From Sistotremastrum niveocremeum HHB9708 (Eukaryota > Basidiomycota > Agaricomycetes > Sistotremastrales > Sistotremastraceae): 64,000 nt of DNA. Positions within the stretch are counted from its first letter, which is position 1. Each line of letters opens with the position of its first letter. The translations under genes were made by a program, and so were the position numbers. The notes under the pieces were generated by a model. It was given only the letters and a program-made list of their open reading frames with translations, was not told the DNA's origin and ran no database searches. The stretch lies in NCBI GenBank assembly GCA_001630475.1, contig KV419427.1, forward strand, positions 1-64,000. The letters run 5' to 3'. Of the stretch, positions 33,333-44,503 are shown one piece after another.

Positions 33333-36332
33333 ATGTTCATCAAACGCAAAGGCTCGCGGCCAACCCGCGAACGGCTGCTGAACGATGACGATGAACTCAA
33401 AGATGCCACTTCAATGCCAGGCTCACCGGACGGCCCAGCTTCTCCTTCAACCCTGGCAACGAAACTACGAGACAAACACAAAGCTCGCGTAAAAGCAAAA
33501 TCAAGGCTCAGTTTCGGCGGAGACGATGTATGTTGTCTACTTCATAGTTATGTGGAGGTATCTGATATTCACAAAGATTGTTAGGGCGAGAACGAGGGTG
33601 AGGGTGAATTCAAGGTTAAGAAGGGAAATTTGAGAGCCAAGCTTGCGCTGGGAGCTGATGGAATCGTATCTAACGTCGAGTGAGTCTTGTCGTCGTACAC
33701 ACCGAGAAATGCAGCTGACATCTTCCCTGTGAAGCCATGCCACCCCACCCTCATTGGCTAGTCTCAATATCACGCCACGTCGTGAAGGACCAACGTACAG
33801 CAAAGAATATCTACAAGAGCTCAAAGCCAGTACACCATCCGCTCTCCCTCGCCCTAAGCCAGACCAAGACCAGGATGTATCAATGACTGATTTGGATACG
33901 TCATACGACGTCGAAGGAGCTCTAATCATCGATTCAGCAGACACCGGCGGTTCGTGGTGTCTTCCTATCAATCCTATGTATCTGACACTATAGGAATGAC
34001 AGAGACATACATTCCATCTGAATCATCTGTGAAAGCTGCGAAAGAAAAGCGGGAACGTCTTCGATCAGGCAAAGCAAGCGGCGAAGAAGACTTCATATCG
34101 CTACAGGTTTCGAAAACGGAGGACTTCGACGTTGGGCCTCATCCCGGAAGTAGACTCGTACGAGAAGAAGATGAAATTGGCGATGGAGAAGATGGTTTGT
34201 CTCCCTCACCCGCGTTTACGCTTCGCTTACTGATGTAGGTGGCAGAGATGGCAGAATACACAGGCGCGAGCGAAAGGATTGCATTGGGGAAGAAGTCTCG
34301 GAAAGAAGAAGCAAAGAAGAAGAAGCTGGAGATGGTGGAGCTGATTGACGATGCGTACGTTCTCTTATATTCTACCACCCGTTCGACCTTGACATACCGT
34401 TTCTATGAAGGGAGGAAGAAGATGAGGAAACGAAAGAGTGGGAGGCGAAACAGAGACAGAGAGGCGGATATCTCGAAGCCCCTCAACTTGCGGAAGCAGT
34501 GAGTTCATTGTCACTTCGTATAACTATACCTATCTTGACCGTTATCCAGGAGAAACCCGTCTACAAACCTACACCAAGTAAGACATCTGCTTTCTCCGAA
34601 TCGCCTTCGCTAATCTCTGCCCTAGTACCCCCGCCAATTCCTGTGCCTCAACTCGAGCCATCCATTGCTCGTTTGACTCAAGCAATGGCGGATCTCTCGA
34701 CATCCCACGCATCACGTACCTCACGCTTAAGCGCAATCGCAGATGAACGAGCTGCACTCGACAAGAAAGAAGCCGAACTGAGAGAATTGATCGCCAAGGC
34801 TGAAGAGAAGAGGAGATGGTTTGCTGAGATGCAAGAAAATGTCGATAATGTTGGCGAATTCCTGGACGAGAAGGTCTGCTCATAATCTCCCCGCTCCTGT
34901 TATCTAGGCCGCTCATCGAGACATAGTTCCCTCTGCTAGAAAAGCTCGAAGAGGAGTTTATTATCCTTGTTCGAGAAAGACAAGACGTGATCTATAAGCG
35001 GCGAAAGGAGGATGACGAAGATGACGTTGCTGTTCTCTTCGGGCTTCCGGAACCCCAAGTTGTACCTCCTGAAGACCAGGAATACGAAAAGGATGAGTTA
35101 GGCAGGGACGTACCACGGTCTGCAGCAGTACCCACCGTGTCACGATCCCAACGTCGTCAAGCCCGTCAAGCCCGTCGTAACCACCGTCTCTCCCGTCGCC
35201 AGTCAACAGAGCCTCCAGAAGAAGGCTATTCAACCGATTCCTCTCTCACACCCGTCGATCAATCCGACTACACCACTGCTCTCGCGTCCATCACAACGCG
35301 TACCTCCCAAATTTTGTCCGACGTGAAGTCGCGTGCCTTCCGTGATCCTAGACTTGGTATAGGAAAGTGGTTCGCGGAGTGGAGGGAGAACTATGAAGAT
35401 GTCTATCGTGGAGCTTGGGGCGGACTTGGCCTCGTCAGTGCTTGGGAGTTTTGGGGGAGGTTGGAGATGTGCGGATGGGATCCTATAGAGGTATGTTTGA
35501 GCTTGGTTTTCTCAGTTGTCTGTCTGATTGGATGTATAGGATCCTCGATCGCTTGACTCGTTTGACTGGTTCCAAGCGTTGCATGATTATTCTGCCTTCG
35601 ACGAACCTGAAGATGCTGATGATCCTCCGCGACGGGTTGAGGATGATTTGAGTGCCGGGATGGTATCTAAAGCAGCGATTCCGAGAATTGCCAAAGTCAT
35701 TGATCATGGAAGCGGTGGCGCAGGCTTGGACCCCTATTCGAGTAAAGGGACGAGGAGGGTTATCGACATCGTCGAAGAAGTTCTAAGCTACGTGGGGAAC
35801 GAAGGAACGAGCGTTCAGGTAATGTCATGTTCATCCTCGAGAACCCAACATCACGCTGACCCACGGGTTAGGCTCTTTTAAGATCAGTAACTTTTGCTTT
35901 TGAATCCGCGACATCGACCATCGAATCCGTACTTTTACCCGCGGTCTCTCTAACTCAATCCTCATCCTCGTCATACCGCGCTTCGCCATTCAACCCCGAA
36001 TCACTACTATCCCGTCAGAGGTTCATTAATCGTCGCCTGAAACTCCTTCAGAACCTCCTCCGATGGCGAAAATTCTTAGTTTCACATAAGTTGGACCAAG
36101 TCGAGAATGCAGTGATGAGAAGCGTGGAGGAGTGTGTTGGGAGGATTCTGGGCGAAAGGGGACTTGGATTCATTGTGGAAAGTGCTCTCTCTGGTGGATG
36201 GGATCCAAGCGATGTTGTGGCGAAAGTAAGCCTTTTCCGGAATTCAGTTCACCTCGATGCTCATAGCCTGTTGTGTCTTAGGTCAGGGAGTTAGTCCCTG
36301 CAGAATTGATTCCTCGAAGAAGTCCTTTCTAG
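33333..36332 (+). CDS. GCFC-domain protein, PAXBP1/GCFC2-like
   Basis: Nuclear protein of about 830 residues from the family of GC-rich sequence DNA-binding factor-like proteins, linked in animals to transcription and to spliceosome disassembly. The N-terminus has the family start MFIKRKGSRPTRERL and a low-complexity, charged region. It then has RAKLALGADG, EYLQELKAST (typical short motif of the family) and YIPSESSVKAAKEKRERLR near 34010. A Lys/Glu-rich helical stretch follows (near 34240-34330), then a coiled coil (ADERAALDKKEAELRELI near 34740-34790). The C-terminal GCFC part includes EEFIILVRERQDVIYKRRKEDDEDD, the linker with DILSDVKSRAFRDPRLGI-type sequence near 35310-35355, EDVYRGAWGGLGLVSAWEFW near 35395, and the last exons to ELVPAELIPRRSPF. 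About nine small introns are present. The start codon lies 47 bp after a DNA transposon. Confidence 0.85.
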
Positions 36333-37446
36333 AACTGATCCACTGTGGATATATGTATATGTACGATTCCTAGCATACTAACCGCCGGATGTCAAGTTGC
36401 GGGATTTGGTGTTCTTATCACGACATCTGACCCCACACCTCTGAAGTTTATATAATGCTCCCATTGTTCCACGTCGCACTCCAAGCTGGTCTCTTGAACT
36501 ACCTCAATTACCGCCTCTACCAGGCGCTAGTAGGCGCCGGTAAAGCGAAGTCTGAGGTTACCGTTGACGATCGTGGTCTTCGACCAGTCATGATCCCTAC
36601 TCTGCTGTGCCCTTGCCGGGTGATGCTATTGATTCACGAAACCAAAATCGCTGGCTGTTCTCCCAACCAGAATTCTGAAATCTTTACCATGCTTGTGGTC
36701 TTCCCCATGGCTCGTCCGATCATCATCAGCTGAAGTGTGCCTTTGATCGATGTCTGCGTAACACAAAGGACGGTGACTGAAAATCCAGATGTGGTATTAT
36801 AGTGCTCACATCACACGTAGCGACATGCGTTTCATTGAAACAGGTTATGCAAAATCACTCAACCTCCGCTCTCTCTCTCAGGCGGAACACCTAGATCCGT
36901 TAATTTACTACTCGCGCCACCTAAAACACAGAACCCAGTACCCTCGCGATAATGCATCCCATTGCTTCCATCTCAGACGACGTACCACTCAACCTCCGCG
37001 GAATGACTTCTACTCTCAGGCGTCCCGCCTGACTAGGCACATTGTCAGGTACCATCGCTGAAGACGCGGCGACTTCGCATAATCAATAGCCATGACTCCC
37101 AATGTTTATTTCACTCGAAATCAACCCATTTTACCGTACGCACACTGATCAACCTCCTGGTATGATATGCGGGAAGGCTTTCCAGAAAACGTGGAGCCCA
37201 GGCGTTTATCTTGAAATTCTGAAGCTACAGTCTTTCTGTGAAGACCACGTTGGCTCCTTAGTTTTTCCAACCCTTGGGTGTCGGCGAGAGCGGAGTATTT
37301 GACATGGAAGCCATTGGTCTTCTGCATGAACGTACTTCAAGGTGAAGTTCTTCCAGACCTGCTCATGTGGAGGGCTGCGCTTTGCCTATCACATCTCAGT
37401 CTAGCTTCAAATGCGCATCCTCCGAGGGGATTTGCCGCCCATTCTT
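36333..37446. other. Intergenic: no gene supported
   Basis: Between the GCFC gene and the small secreted-protein gene. Open frames at 36455-36733 and 36789-37061 have no domain and no consistent splicing. Nothing repeated is seen. Confidence 0.45.
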
Positions 37447-37454
37447 TATATAAA
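37447..37454 (+). promoter_or_regulatory. TATA box of the small secreted-protein gene
   Basis: TATATAAA lies 42-49 bp upstream of ATG 37496. It is one of the best TATA matches in the window and supports the gene call for the short reading frame that follows. Confidence 0.5.
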
Positions 37455-37495
37455 TCAAACTCTTCGGTGTGAGGAGACCGCGGCAAACATCCAAG

Positions 37496-37803
37496 ATGAA
37501 GTTGTCTTACTTTCCTCTCTTCCTCACTTTCGTTCCGATAGTCCTATCCAGCTGTTTTTCCGGCCCAGCTCTCAAAAATGTCGTGGAGGTAATATCAAAT
37601 TACACACCTCGATAAGGCTTGATTCCTGAATAACATTGACCCATTCAGTGCAATGCATTTTGCCAATCATGCTGTGCAGTGGTTACAAACAATTGCAGCG
37701 ACGACATCAGTGATTGTCTTGATGTCTGCGGTTCGTTCAATCTTACATATTCTCATAGTATACTTACGCTGAAATACTTCCAGAGGGCGGTGTTATTCCG
37801 TGA
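37496..37803 (+). CDS. Small cysteine-rich secreted protein candidate
   Basis: Three exons (37496-37588, 37649-37730, 37784-37803) with good GT/AG borders join in frame to a 64-residue protein. Residues 1-19 form a signal-peptide-like hydrophobic stretch (MKLSYFPLFLTFVPIVLSS). The mature part is rich in cysteine: ECNAFCQSCCAVV, then NNCSDD and ISDCLDVCEGG, about seven Cys in under 30 residues plus one at the cleavage region. This is the profile of fungal small secreted proteins used in host or microbe interaction or at the cell surface. No known motif (hydrophobin, CFEM, LysM) fits: the Cys spacing C-3-C-2-CC differs from the hydrophobin order. Too short to be seen as a single open frame. A TATA box precedes it. 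Confidence 0.6.
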
Positions 37804-38268
37804 ATTCTGATGGCTCATATTCAGTGTAGGGAACGTTTCTGCGGGGTGTTCACTGTGAAATGAAAATGAAAATGAAAATCTACCCTATGTTGCTGTCTCT
37901 TGCAAGGTTTTCTCCGAGTCCTTGGTCCTCAATCTGACCGCAAAGGAATCCTATGAGAAGTTTATGATCAACGTCAACCGTTTTTATTGAAAGTTTCAAA
38001 TGATCCTATAAAATTTGTAAATCACCTTAGAATGCGTCGAACTGCGATAATATCAGGTATGTGGGCACAAGCAAACTGACTTTGGGTTCGAGTTCGCATC
38101 GGAGATATCTCGTGGCGTATTCAAGATCGTACCTGTGAACCCTTGTCTGCTACAATACTCTGCAACCAGCGCCGACCACCGTAGGAGGAGCAAACTGCTG
38201 CTCCTGCCTGTATGTGTATTTCTCTCGGTATATTGCGCAAGGGTTATGTCAATTGCCATCAGAAAGCA
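37804..38268. other. Intergenic with a short TGAAAA microsatellite
   Basis: Spacer upstream of the first F-box gene. TGAAAA is repeated about three times at 37860-37879. No gene is recognised. Confidence 0.5.
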
Positions 38269-39894
38269 ATGAACGCTCTCAATCGATATCTGGATAGTCT
38301 GGCGGTGGAGCTCATAGTCGAAATACTGAGAGGCATCGACATTTACTCAATCGTCTCAATAGCACAAGTGAGTGATGAATCAATCCACAGAGGAGAGTAA
38401 GACTGATCTTTGAATGAAGACATCCAGTAGATTTTACCACATTGTCAAGACCCAACGCTGCGGCAACGCAAGATAGTATGGACGGACGCTTGCGACGTCG
38501 TTGATATCCCTCTCCAAACCGGTGAAACTCCGGCTACCACTCCAACTCAGTCGATCCTATCTTTGGCAATGCGCGCCGTCCTGATTCGAAGCCGTCTCCA
38601 GAATCCTGAGAGGGTACCACGAGACGTCCGTAAAGTTCGCGAGAGCGGGCAGAAATTGCTTCCAGGCGGACAGTGGATGCTGTTCACACAGGACAAGAGT
38701 CTGTGGGTGCTCAACATAAGGGACAGGTCTACCAATCCCCGATGCGCTCCGATATTTGTCCCTCCGCCAAACTACAGAGTCAGCCAGTATGCGTTCGAAG
38801 CCTTGGGCAATCGAGACATGCGATTAGCGGTCGGACTCGAGAAGGCTCCCGCACAACTTGAAGCTGATCCGCCTCAGATTGCGATTGTCCATCTTCACTT
38901 TCCGCTGCAACAGTCTGCTGAGTCTGTCCAGCCTGAAGATATACCACACGCCACGAGCGCTAAACTGTATCCCGTGCCGGCTTCTCCAATGAGTATCTTT
39001 CTTAAAGGGCCGCTCGTCTTGTTACGCTTCGAGGCTGCACATTACGGCGACGATCCGTTCTTTGGTGCCATATTCGATTGCAAAACTGAAGTTGGAGTCA
39101 GGCTCGAAGCGCGCATGCCGATTGCTCAAGCCGATGCTTCAACGGTTTGTGGTCCTCTCCTCATCTGTTCTATACTGACAAATAATATATAGGGCACAAT
39201 TTGGTACTGGCAGGATCTCCGCATTCACCCCGATCTTAAAAATATCGTACTGCGAGGTCTCATGCACCCTCGTCCTGCACCGCCTCGAGTGGACGTCTTG
39301 TTAGCCGACATACCAAGTCTTCCTGACCCTCCCCAGGCCGGACTCAATGCGGCAGCTCCTCCAAACCTCTTCGAGTCCCTCCAGGTGCTTCAGTTTACTC
39401 ACGCACATTTCGAAAAGGACCATTCTCCTGCCCATTTCCCCCTGCCCAGGCGTTATGTCCCAATCATAGAATATCCGGCACTCCATTCACGCGAGCTTGT
39501 TTGTCTTTGTCTCGATACTCAAAACAGAGCGGATGGAGACGGAGAATTTGTATCATTCTCCGTGGCAGAAGAAGTAGTCCAGGGCTCAACTTACGCCTAT
39601 CTCTGTTCAAAAACTTTTGGTGGCAATTCACTGGGGCCTCAGTCGAAAACTGATCCTCGGGTGATTGTGGCATACATAGATGACGCCTATACCATGTCCT
39701 CCAGTCTGGAGATTACACCTCTGCGTGAAGTGACGCAAGATACCGATGTACTGATGGCCGAGGGGAATTACTGCACGGTCTCGCAGTTTGACGCAACCCA
39801 GGGACTCATCTTATTGGCCGTAGAAACGTACATTAGGATCGAGAGTCCTCCTGGCTCCAGATCCAATAAGTCTACGTGGCTTATCCGTTATTGA
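38269..39894 (+). CDS. F-box family protein, array copy 1 (probably damaged F-box)
   Basis: First of six paralogues. Exon 1 (38269-38367, 33 codons) holds the start of an F-box (LDSLAVELIVEILRG), which in the family binds Skp1 in SCF ubiquitin ligases. Exon 2 then reads TSSRFYHIVKTQR like its paralogues. An 11-bp insertion (duplicating CAACGC near 38459-38471) then shifts the frame relative to the rest (KIVWTDACDVVDIPLQTGE). Use of an alternative acceptor at 38471-38472 would restore an open frame but skip about 14 F-box residues. The body has LLPGGQWMLFTQD, FEALGNRDMRLAVGLE and FPLPRRYVPIIEY, and ends with STWLIRY. An intron near 39150-39192 is shared with the family. Substrate-recognition part has no named domain. 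Confidence 0.7.
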
Positions 39895-40284
39895 AGACTT
39901 TGTCTTTCGCTCTGGGCTTGATTGCTTTGACATAAGACTTGTTGGACTTGTATTTTACTTGTATCCATGATCACTCATCGACTCATTTTTTGTTCATGTA
40001 ACTCCTTGCTCAATTCTCAAAAGAAATCACTGATTACGCCGTCCCGTAGATTTTTTCCCTGTTTGGTTTGGTGTGCATCAGATCCTTGATTATATATCGA
40101 TCATACCTGATAGAGGGTGAGCACTTCGGAGACATCGGAGAGTATAGCCGGTTGATGAGCTCCTCAGAGTCAACCGATAACACGATTGGTGCTAGCCTGG
40201 CCCGTAGCAGAGACTCTCCTGAAGAGCCCGCTTTCCTTTGGATACAGTTCACCAGCCGACTCCAGATCATCGCTCCGCAGCCCA
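39895..40284. other. Intergenic: no gene recognised
   Basis: 390-bp spacer between F-box copies 1 and 2. It contains the string CTTCGGAGACATCGG near 40126, which also occurs in nearly the same form (CGTCGGAGACATCGG near 42117) before copy 3. A shared upstream element or simple duplication of the promoter is likely. Confidence 0.45.
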
Positions 40285-41879
40285 ATGACCGCACCCAATC
40301 TGGATAGTCTTGCTGTGGAACTCGTAGTCGAGATACTGAAGGGCGTAGATATCCAAACCATCACATCGGTGGCACTGGTGAGTAAGAGGTTCAATCCATC
40401 TTGGATAACGCGAGTAACATTCGAATGAAGACCTCCAACCGATTTCATCATATAGCCAAGAACGAAAGAAAACTATGGACGGACGCTTGCGACATCCTTG
40501 ATCTCCCTCTTCAGACCGGTGAAACTTTAGCTACCACTCCAACTCACTCGTTCCTGTCTCTTGCGATCCGCGCTCTTTTGATTCAAAAGCGTCTCCAGAA
40601 TTCAGGATCTCAACCACCTTCTTTTCGTGAGCTCAACGCTAGAGCATCCAATTCATTGCAGAGATTGCTCCCAGGTGGACAGTGGATGCTGTTCAGAGAG
40701 AATAGTAGTCTATACTTGCTCAACATCAGAGATGTAACGATGAATCCACGTTTTGATCCAATATTCGTGGCACCGACAAACTGCGCGATCGATACCTATA
40801 CGTTCGAGGCTTTGGGCATCCGAGAGATGCGTTTAGCCGTAGGGCTCGCACAATTCACAGAATCCGGGCAGCATCAGCTCGCAATTATCCATATTCATTT
40901 CCCACTGCAACAATCTCCTGACTCTGTCCCAGCTGAAGAGAGACCACAAGTCATGAGCCTCAAATTCTATGCCTTGCCGGCTTCCCCGCAGTCCGTCTCT
41001 CTCAGCAGGCCCCTGGTCTCGGTATTATGCGCGTCTGCCTACGACAACAATAACTTCCACGGACTCATCTTTGACTGCGAAACTGGGGCTGGGCTCAGGC
41101 TCAAAGCGCGGCCTCCCGCGGCTGAAGTCGAAGCGCGAATGGTCTGTCGTCCTCTCATCATAGGGTTCACACTAAAGAAATTTCTCCAGGGCACAAAGTG
41201 GTATTGGCTGGATTTTTGTATCCACCCCACTCTTAGAAAGCTTGTGCTGCGGTGCATCATCGATCCGCATGGTATTACGACTCTAGAACGAACTGTCGTC
41301 TTGTTGGCAGACATCCCACGTCTTTCCAATCCACTCCATGTTGAGCCTAATACAACAGTTCCAAGTATCTTTGAGACCATTGAATCCCTTCATTTCACTC
41401 ATATACATCTTGAAAAACATCACTCCCCTGCGAATTTTCCTCTTCCCGGCCGCTATGTCCCCATAACAGAATATGCGGCTCATAACTCACACGAGCTTGT
41501 GTCTCTCTGCCTTGATACGGAACGCGGAATTGATGGAGCCGGAGAACTTGTAGCACTCTCCGTGAAAGAACAAGGGATCCCGGGCTCTCCCTCCATTCTT
41601 TGTTCAAAGAATCTTCATCACAATCCATTGGGATTTAGGCTGATATCCAATTATCAGACAGTCGTAACGTACATAGACCACGCCCACACGATGGTCTCCA
41701 GTCTGAAAATTCCATTCCCACCTGAATTAATGCAAGATACACTGAATTCGAATTACTGCTCGGTCTTAGAGGTGGATACGATCCAAGGACTGATTTTATT
41801 GGGTGTACGTGCTTATGTCCCCATTGACGGTCCTTTGGGCCATCGTATGGTTAGTTCTACTTGGCTTATTCAATATTGA
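40285..41879 (+). CDS. F-box family protein, array copy 2
   Basis: Intact paralogue of about 495 residues. Exon 1 (40285-40377) is exactly 31 codons: MTAPNLDSLAVELVVEILKG then VDIQTITSVAL. Exon 2 starts at 40431 after an intron ending GAATGAAG and continues the F-box as TSNRFHHIAKNERKLWTDA. The body carries the family motifs LLPGGQWMLFREN, FEALGIREMRLAVGLA, IFDCETGAGLRLKA, LPGRYVPITEYAA, LVSLCLDTE and the C-terminal STWLIQY. A 48-nt segment (about 41141-41188, GTCTGT to CTCCAG) stays open in frame but aligns with a real intron of copies 1 and 3. It is probably spliced out, giving a protein 16 residues shorter. Likely substrate adaptor of an SCF ubiquitin ligase; target unknown. Confidence 0.82.
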
Positions 41880-42301
41880 GGAGTTGAACTTTTGCCCTCT
41901 AATGATTATTTCTACACAAGTACATATTTTCGCCCTCCTCCCTATCCATGTACTTGCCTATCCATGCCATGTAGCTTCTTGGCAATCACCTCACTCGAGT
42001 CTCGTTGGGATTTGTTAGTAAATCCGAATCTGATTCGTTAGTAATGGTTCGATTATATACTTTTTTGATTTACGTACCTGACATAGATGGTCAAGTAGAT
42101 GGTGGGAGAGAGCACGTCGGAGACATCGGCGCGTACACCCGACTGCAAGGTTCATACGTTCAGCCGGTGAACTAGTACGTGCTGCCAGCGCTGTCCACTG
42201 TCCAGTTCTATCATAGCCATCGCAGGCGCTGTCTCGTGCCAATCTGCGCCATCGCGACCTTTCCAGAGTGGACACAAGTTTCCATACTAATTTCGGTTAC
42301 T
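41880..42301. other. Intergenic: no gene recognised
   Basis: 422-bp spacer between F-box copies 2 and 3. It shares the GTCGGAGACATCGG string with the spacer before copy 2. No coding content. Confidence 0.45.
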
Positions 42302-43920
42302 ATGATCTCCCCCAATCTCGATAATCTTGCGGTGGAACTCATAATTGAGATTCTGAGAGGTGTAAATATTCAAACTATCACGTCGATAGCACTCGTGAGT
42401 GATAGGATTGATCGATGAGTCGAAGAATGGGCTGATGATGGAGTGAAGACATCCAGTAGACTTTACCACATAGTTAAGAGCGAGCGAAAAATATGGATCG
42501 ACGCTTCTGACGTCCTCGATCTTCCTCTCGAGACGGGAGAAACTCTGGCTACCACTCCCATTCACTCTCTTCTGTCGCTTTCATTGCGAGCCATCTTGAT
42601 TCGAAAGCGCCTCCAGAATCCAAAGTCGGTACCTCGGCACTTTCGTAAACTTCACGAGAAACAAACCAGCTTTGCGCAGAAGTTACTCCCAGGCGGGGAG
42701 TGGATGCTCTCGAGCCAAGAGGAATACGGTACTCTGTGGTTAATCAGTTTGAAAGATGAAGATACGAGTTTGCACTCTTCACCAATATTTGTGGCGCCAT
42801 CAGACGGTGTCATAAATTGTTATGCTTTTGAGGCTTTGGGCAATCGAGAGATACGTTTAGCAGTGGGGATCGAGACAGCAAGTCCAGAAGGCAAGAAGCA
42901 TCATGTCGCGCTGCTTCGTCTTCACTTCCCTACGCAACATTCTGCTGCCTCTGCCCCGGCTGACGGCACACCACTCGTCACGAACGTCAAATATTATTCC
43001 TTGGCAGCCGTACCACTATCCATCTCTATGAGAAAGCCCCTAGTTCTGATTCACATATATTCTCGTGGCCGCAACACCTTCAACGCTGTCATATTTGACT
43101 GCGAGACCGAAGTTGGGGTCATGTTGGAAGCACACCCTCCCGAAGTTGACTTCGGAGCGCCAACGGTCGGTCGGCCGTTCTTTCCTCGCTTTCTTGGAAC
43201 TAACAGAGCTCTCAGGGCCCAATCTGGAGCTGGCGAAATCCTCACATACATCCTGCTCTGGAAAAGCTTGTACTACCCTGTGCCAATTACATCGATTGGG
43301 AGATGATCACCACTCCAGAAAGAAAAGTCACATTGTTGGCAGATATCCCAAAAATCTCTCATCCTAACGAAGTCAACTACGAGACTATTCATTCAATATT
43401 CATCCAATCTCACCAAGTCCTTCGGTTTAGTCATATTCATATAGAAAACCAACTCTCCTCGAGAACTGATCTCAGAAGTCTCCCTTTCCCCTCGCGCTAC
43501 ATCCCTATCACAGAGTACATCTCAAACCGCGATCTGGTTTCTCTGTGTCTGGATACGGCAGATGGACTTGAAGGGGGTCAAGAATTGGCGGCGTTCTATG
43601 TGAAAGGGGCCCCACTCCCGAAAGCTTGGTCCCTCATATGTTCAAGAAATGTTTATCATGATCTCATGGGGCTGCGACCGGTGTCGGATCGTGACATTCT
43701 AGCGACGTACATAAACCGCGCACATACTATGGTCTCGACTTTGGTAATTCCATTCCCCTCTGAATGGATGCCCGTTACACCCCAGACAGATTTTTGCAGG
43801 TTATTGGATGTTGATACGGTCCAAGGACTGGCATTAATGGTTTTGCAAAAGGTAGATCGGCCTCACGGTCCTTACGGCGGACACAGAGTCCTTCATTCTA
43901 CTTGGCTTATACAATGTTGA
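42302..43920 (+). CDS. F-box family protein, array copy 3
   Basis: Paralogue with the same structure. Exon 1 (42302-42394) encodes 31 codons: MISPNLDNLAVELIIEILRG followed by VNIQTITSIAL. Exon 2 from 42449 begins TSSRLYHIVKSERKIWIDA and continues LPLETGETLATTP. Body motifs are LLPGGEWMLSSQ, FEALGNREIRLAVGIE and IFDCETEVGVMLEAHPPE. After an intron (about 43164-43216) it continues GPIWSWRNPHIHPALEKLV, LLADIPKISHP, PFPSRYIPITEYIS, LVSLCLDTAD and STWLIQC. The translation without this intron would end early near 43306, so the intron is needed. Probable SCF adaptor; substrate unknown. Confidence 0.8.
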
Positions 43921-44503
43921 GAAATTTCGTTTTTCCTCTGAGCATGATTGCTTCGATATAATCCCGTGTAGCCACGTACTGTTGTCTCCGCCCACCTCAT
44001 GTATTGTAGACATTTTCTTTATACGATTGAAACTGCTTACTGCAACTTGCTGGAGTCACTCATGATTCAGAAGATTTCCTTGCAGATTTCAAGACCGTTC
44101 CGTTAAGTCACTATTATAGAGGATTGCTCTGAGACCTGCCGTGATCGAATGGCCATAGAGTTGTTTATATTCCTCTCATGTTGTTTGAAATAAGCCGGTT
44201 GAGCAATCGGAAAGCTTGTCGGAACCACAGCGCCGCGACGACCTACGAACCCGAAACCGGGGATGTGGATCGGCCCGAGTGCGGAGCCGAGCTCCCGGGC
44301 GGTCTATGTTTAGAACTTCCCTAATTCCTCGCAGGAAAATTCACGGCTTCAGTCAAATGCTAATGCTATTCCAAAAAAGTGTCCAAGATGCTACTGATAC
44401 AACGCTACTATCAAAGTAGTCCATGCGTGAAACTACCCGCCAATGTCCTATCAAGAAATGACAAAATCGAAATGGAAAACCTCCGCACGGAAGCAAATCC
44501 AAC
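43921..44503. other. Convergent intergenic region
   Basis: Between the 3' ends of F-box copy 3 (+) and the polytopic membrane protein gene (-). It should contain both terminators. No coding content is recognised. Confidence 0.4.
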
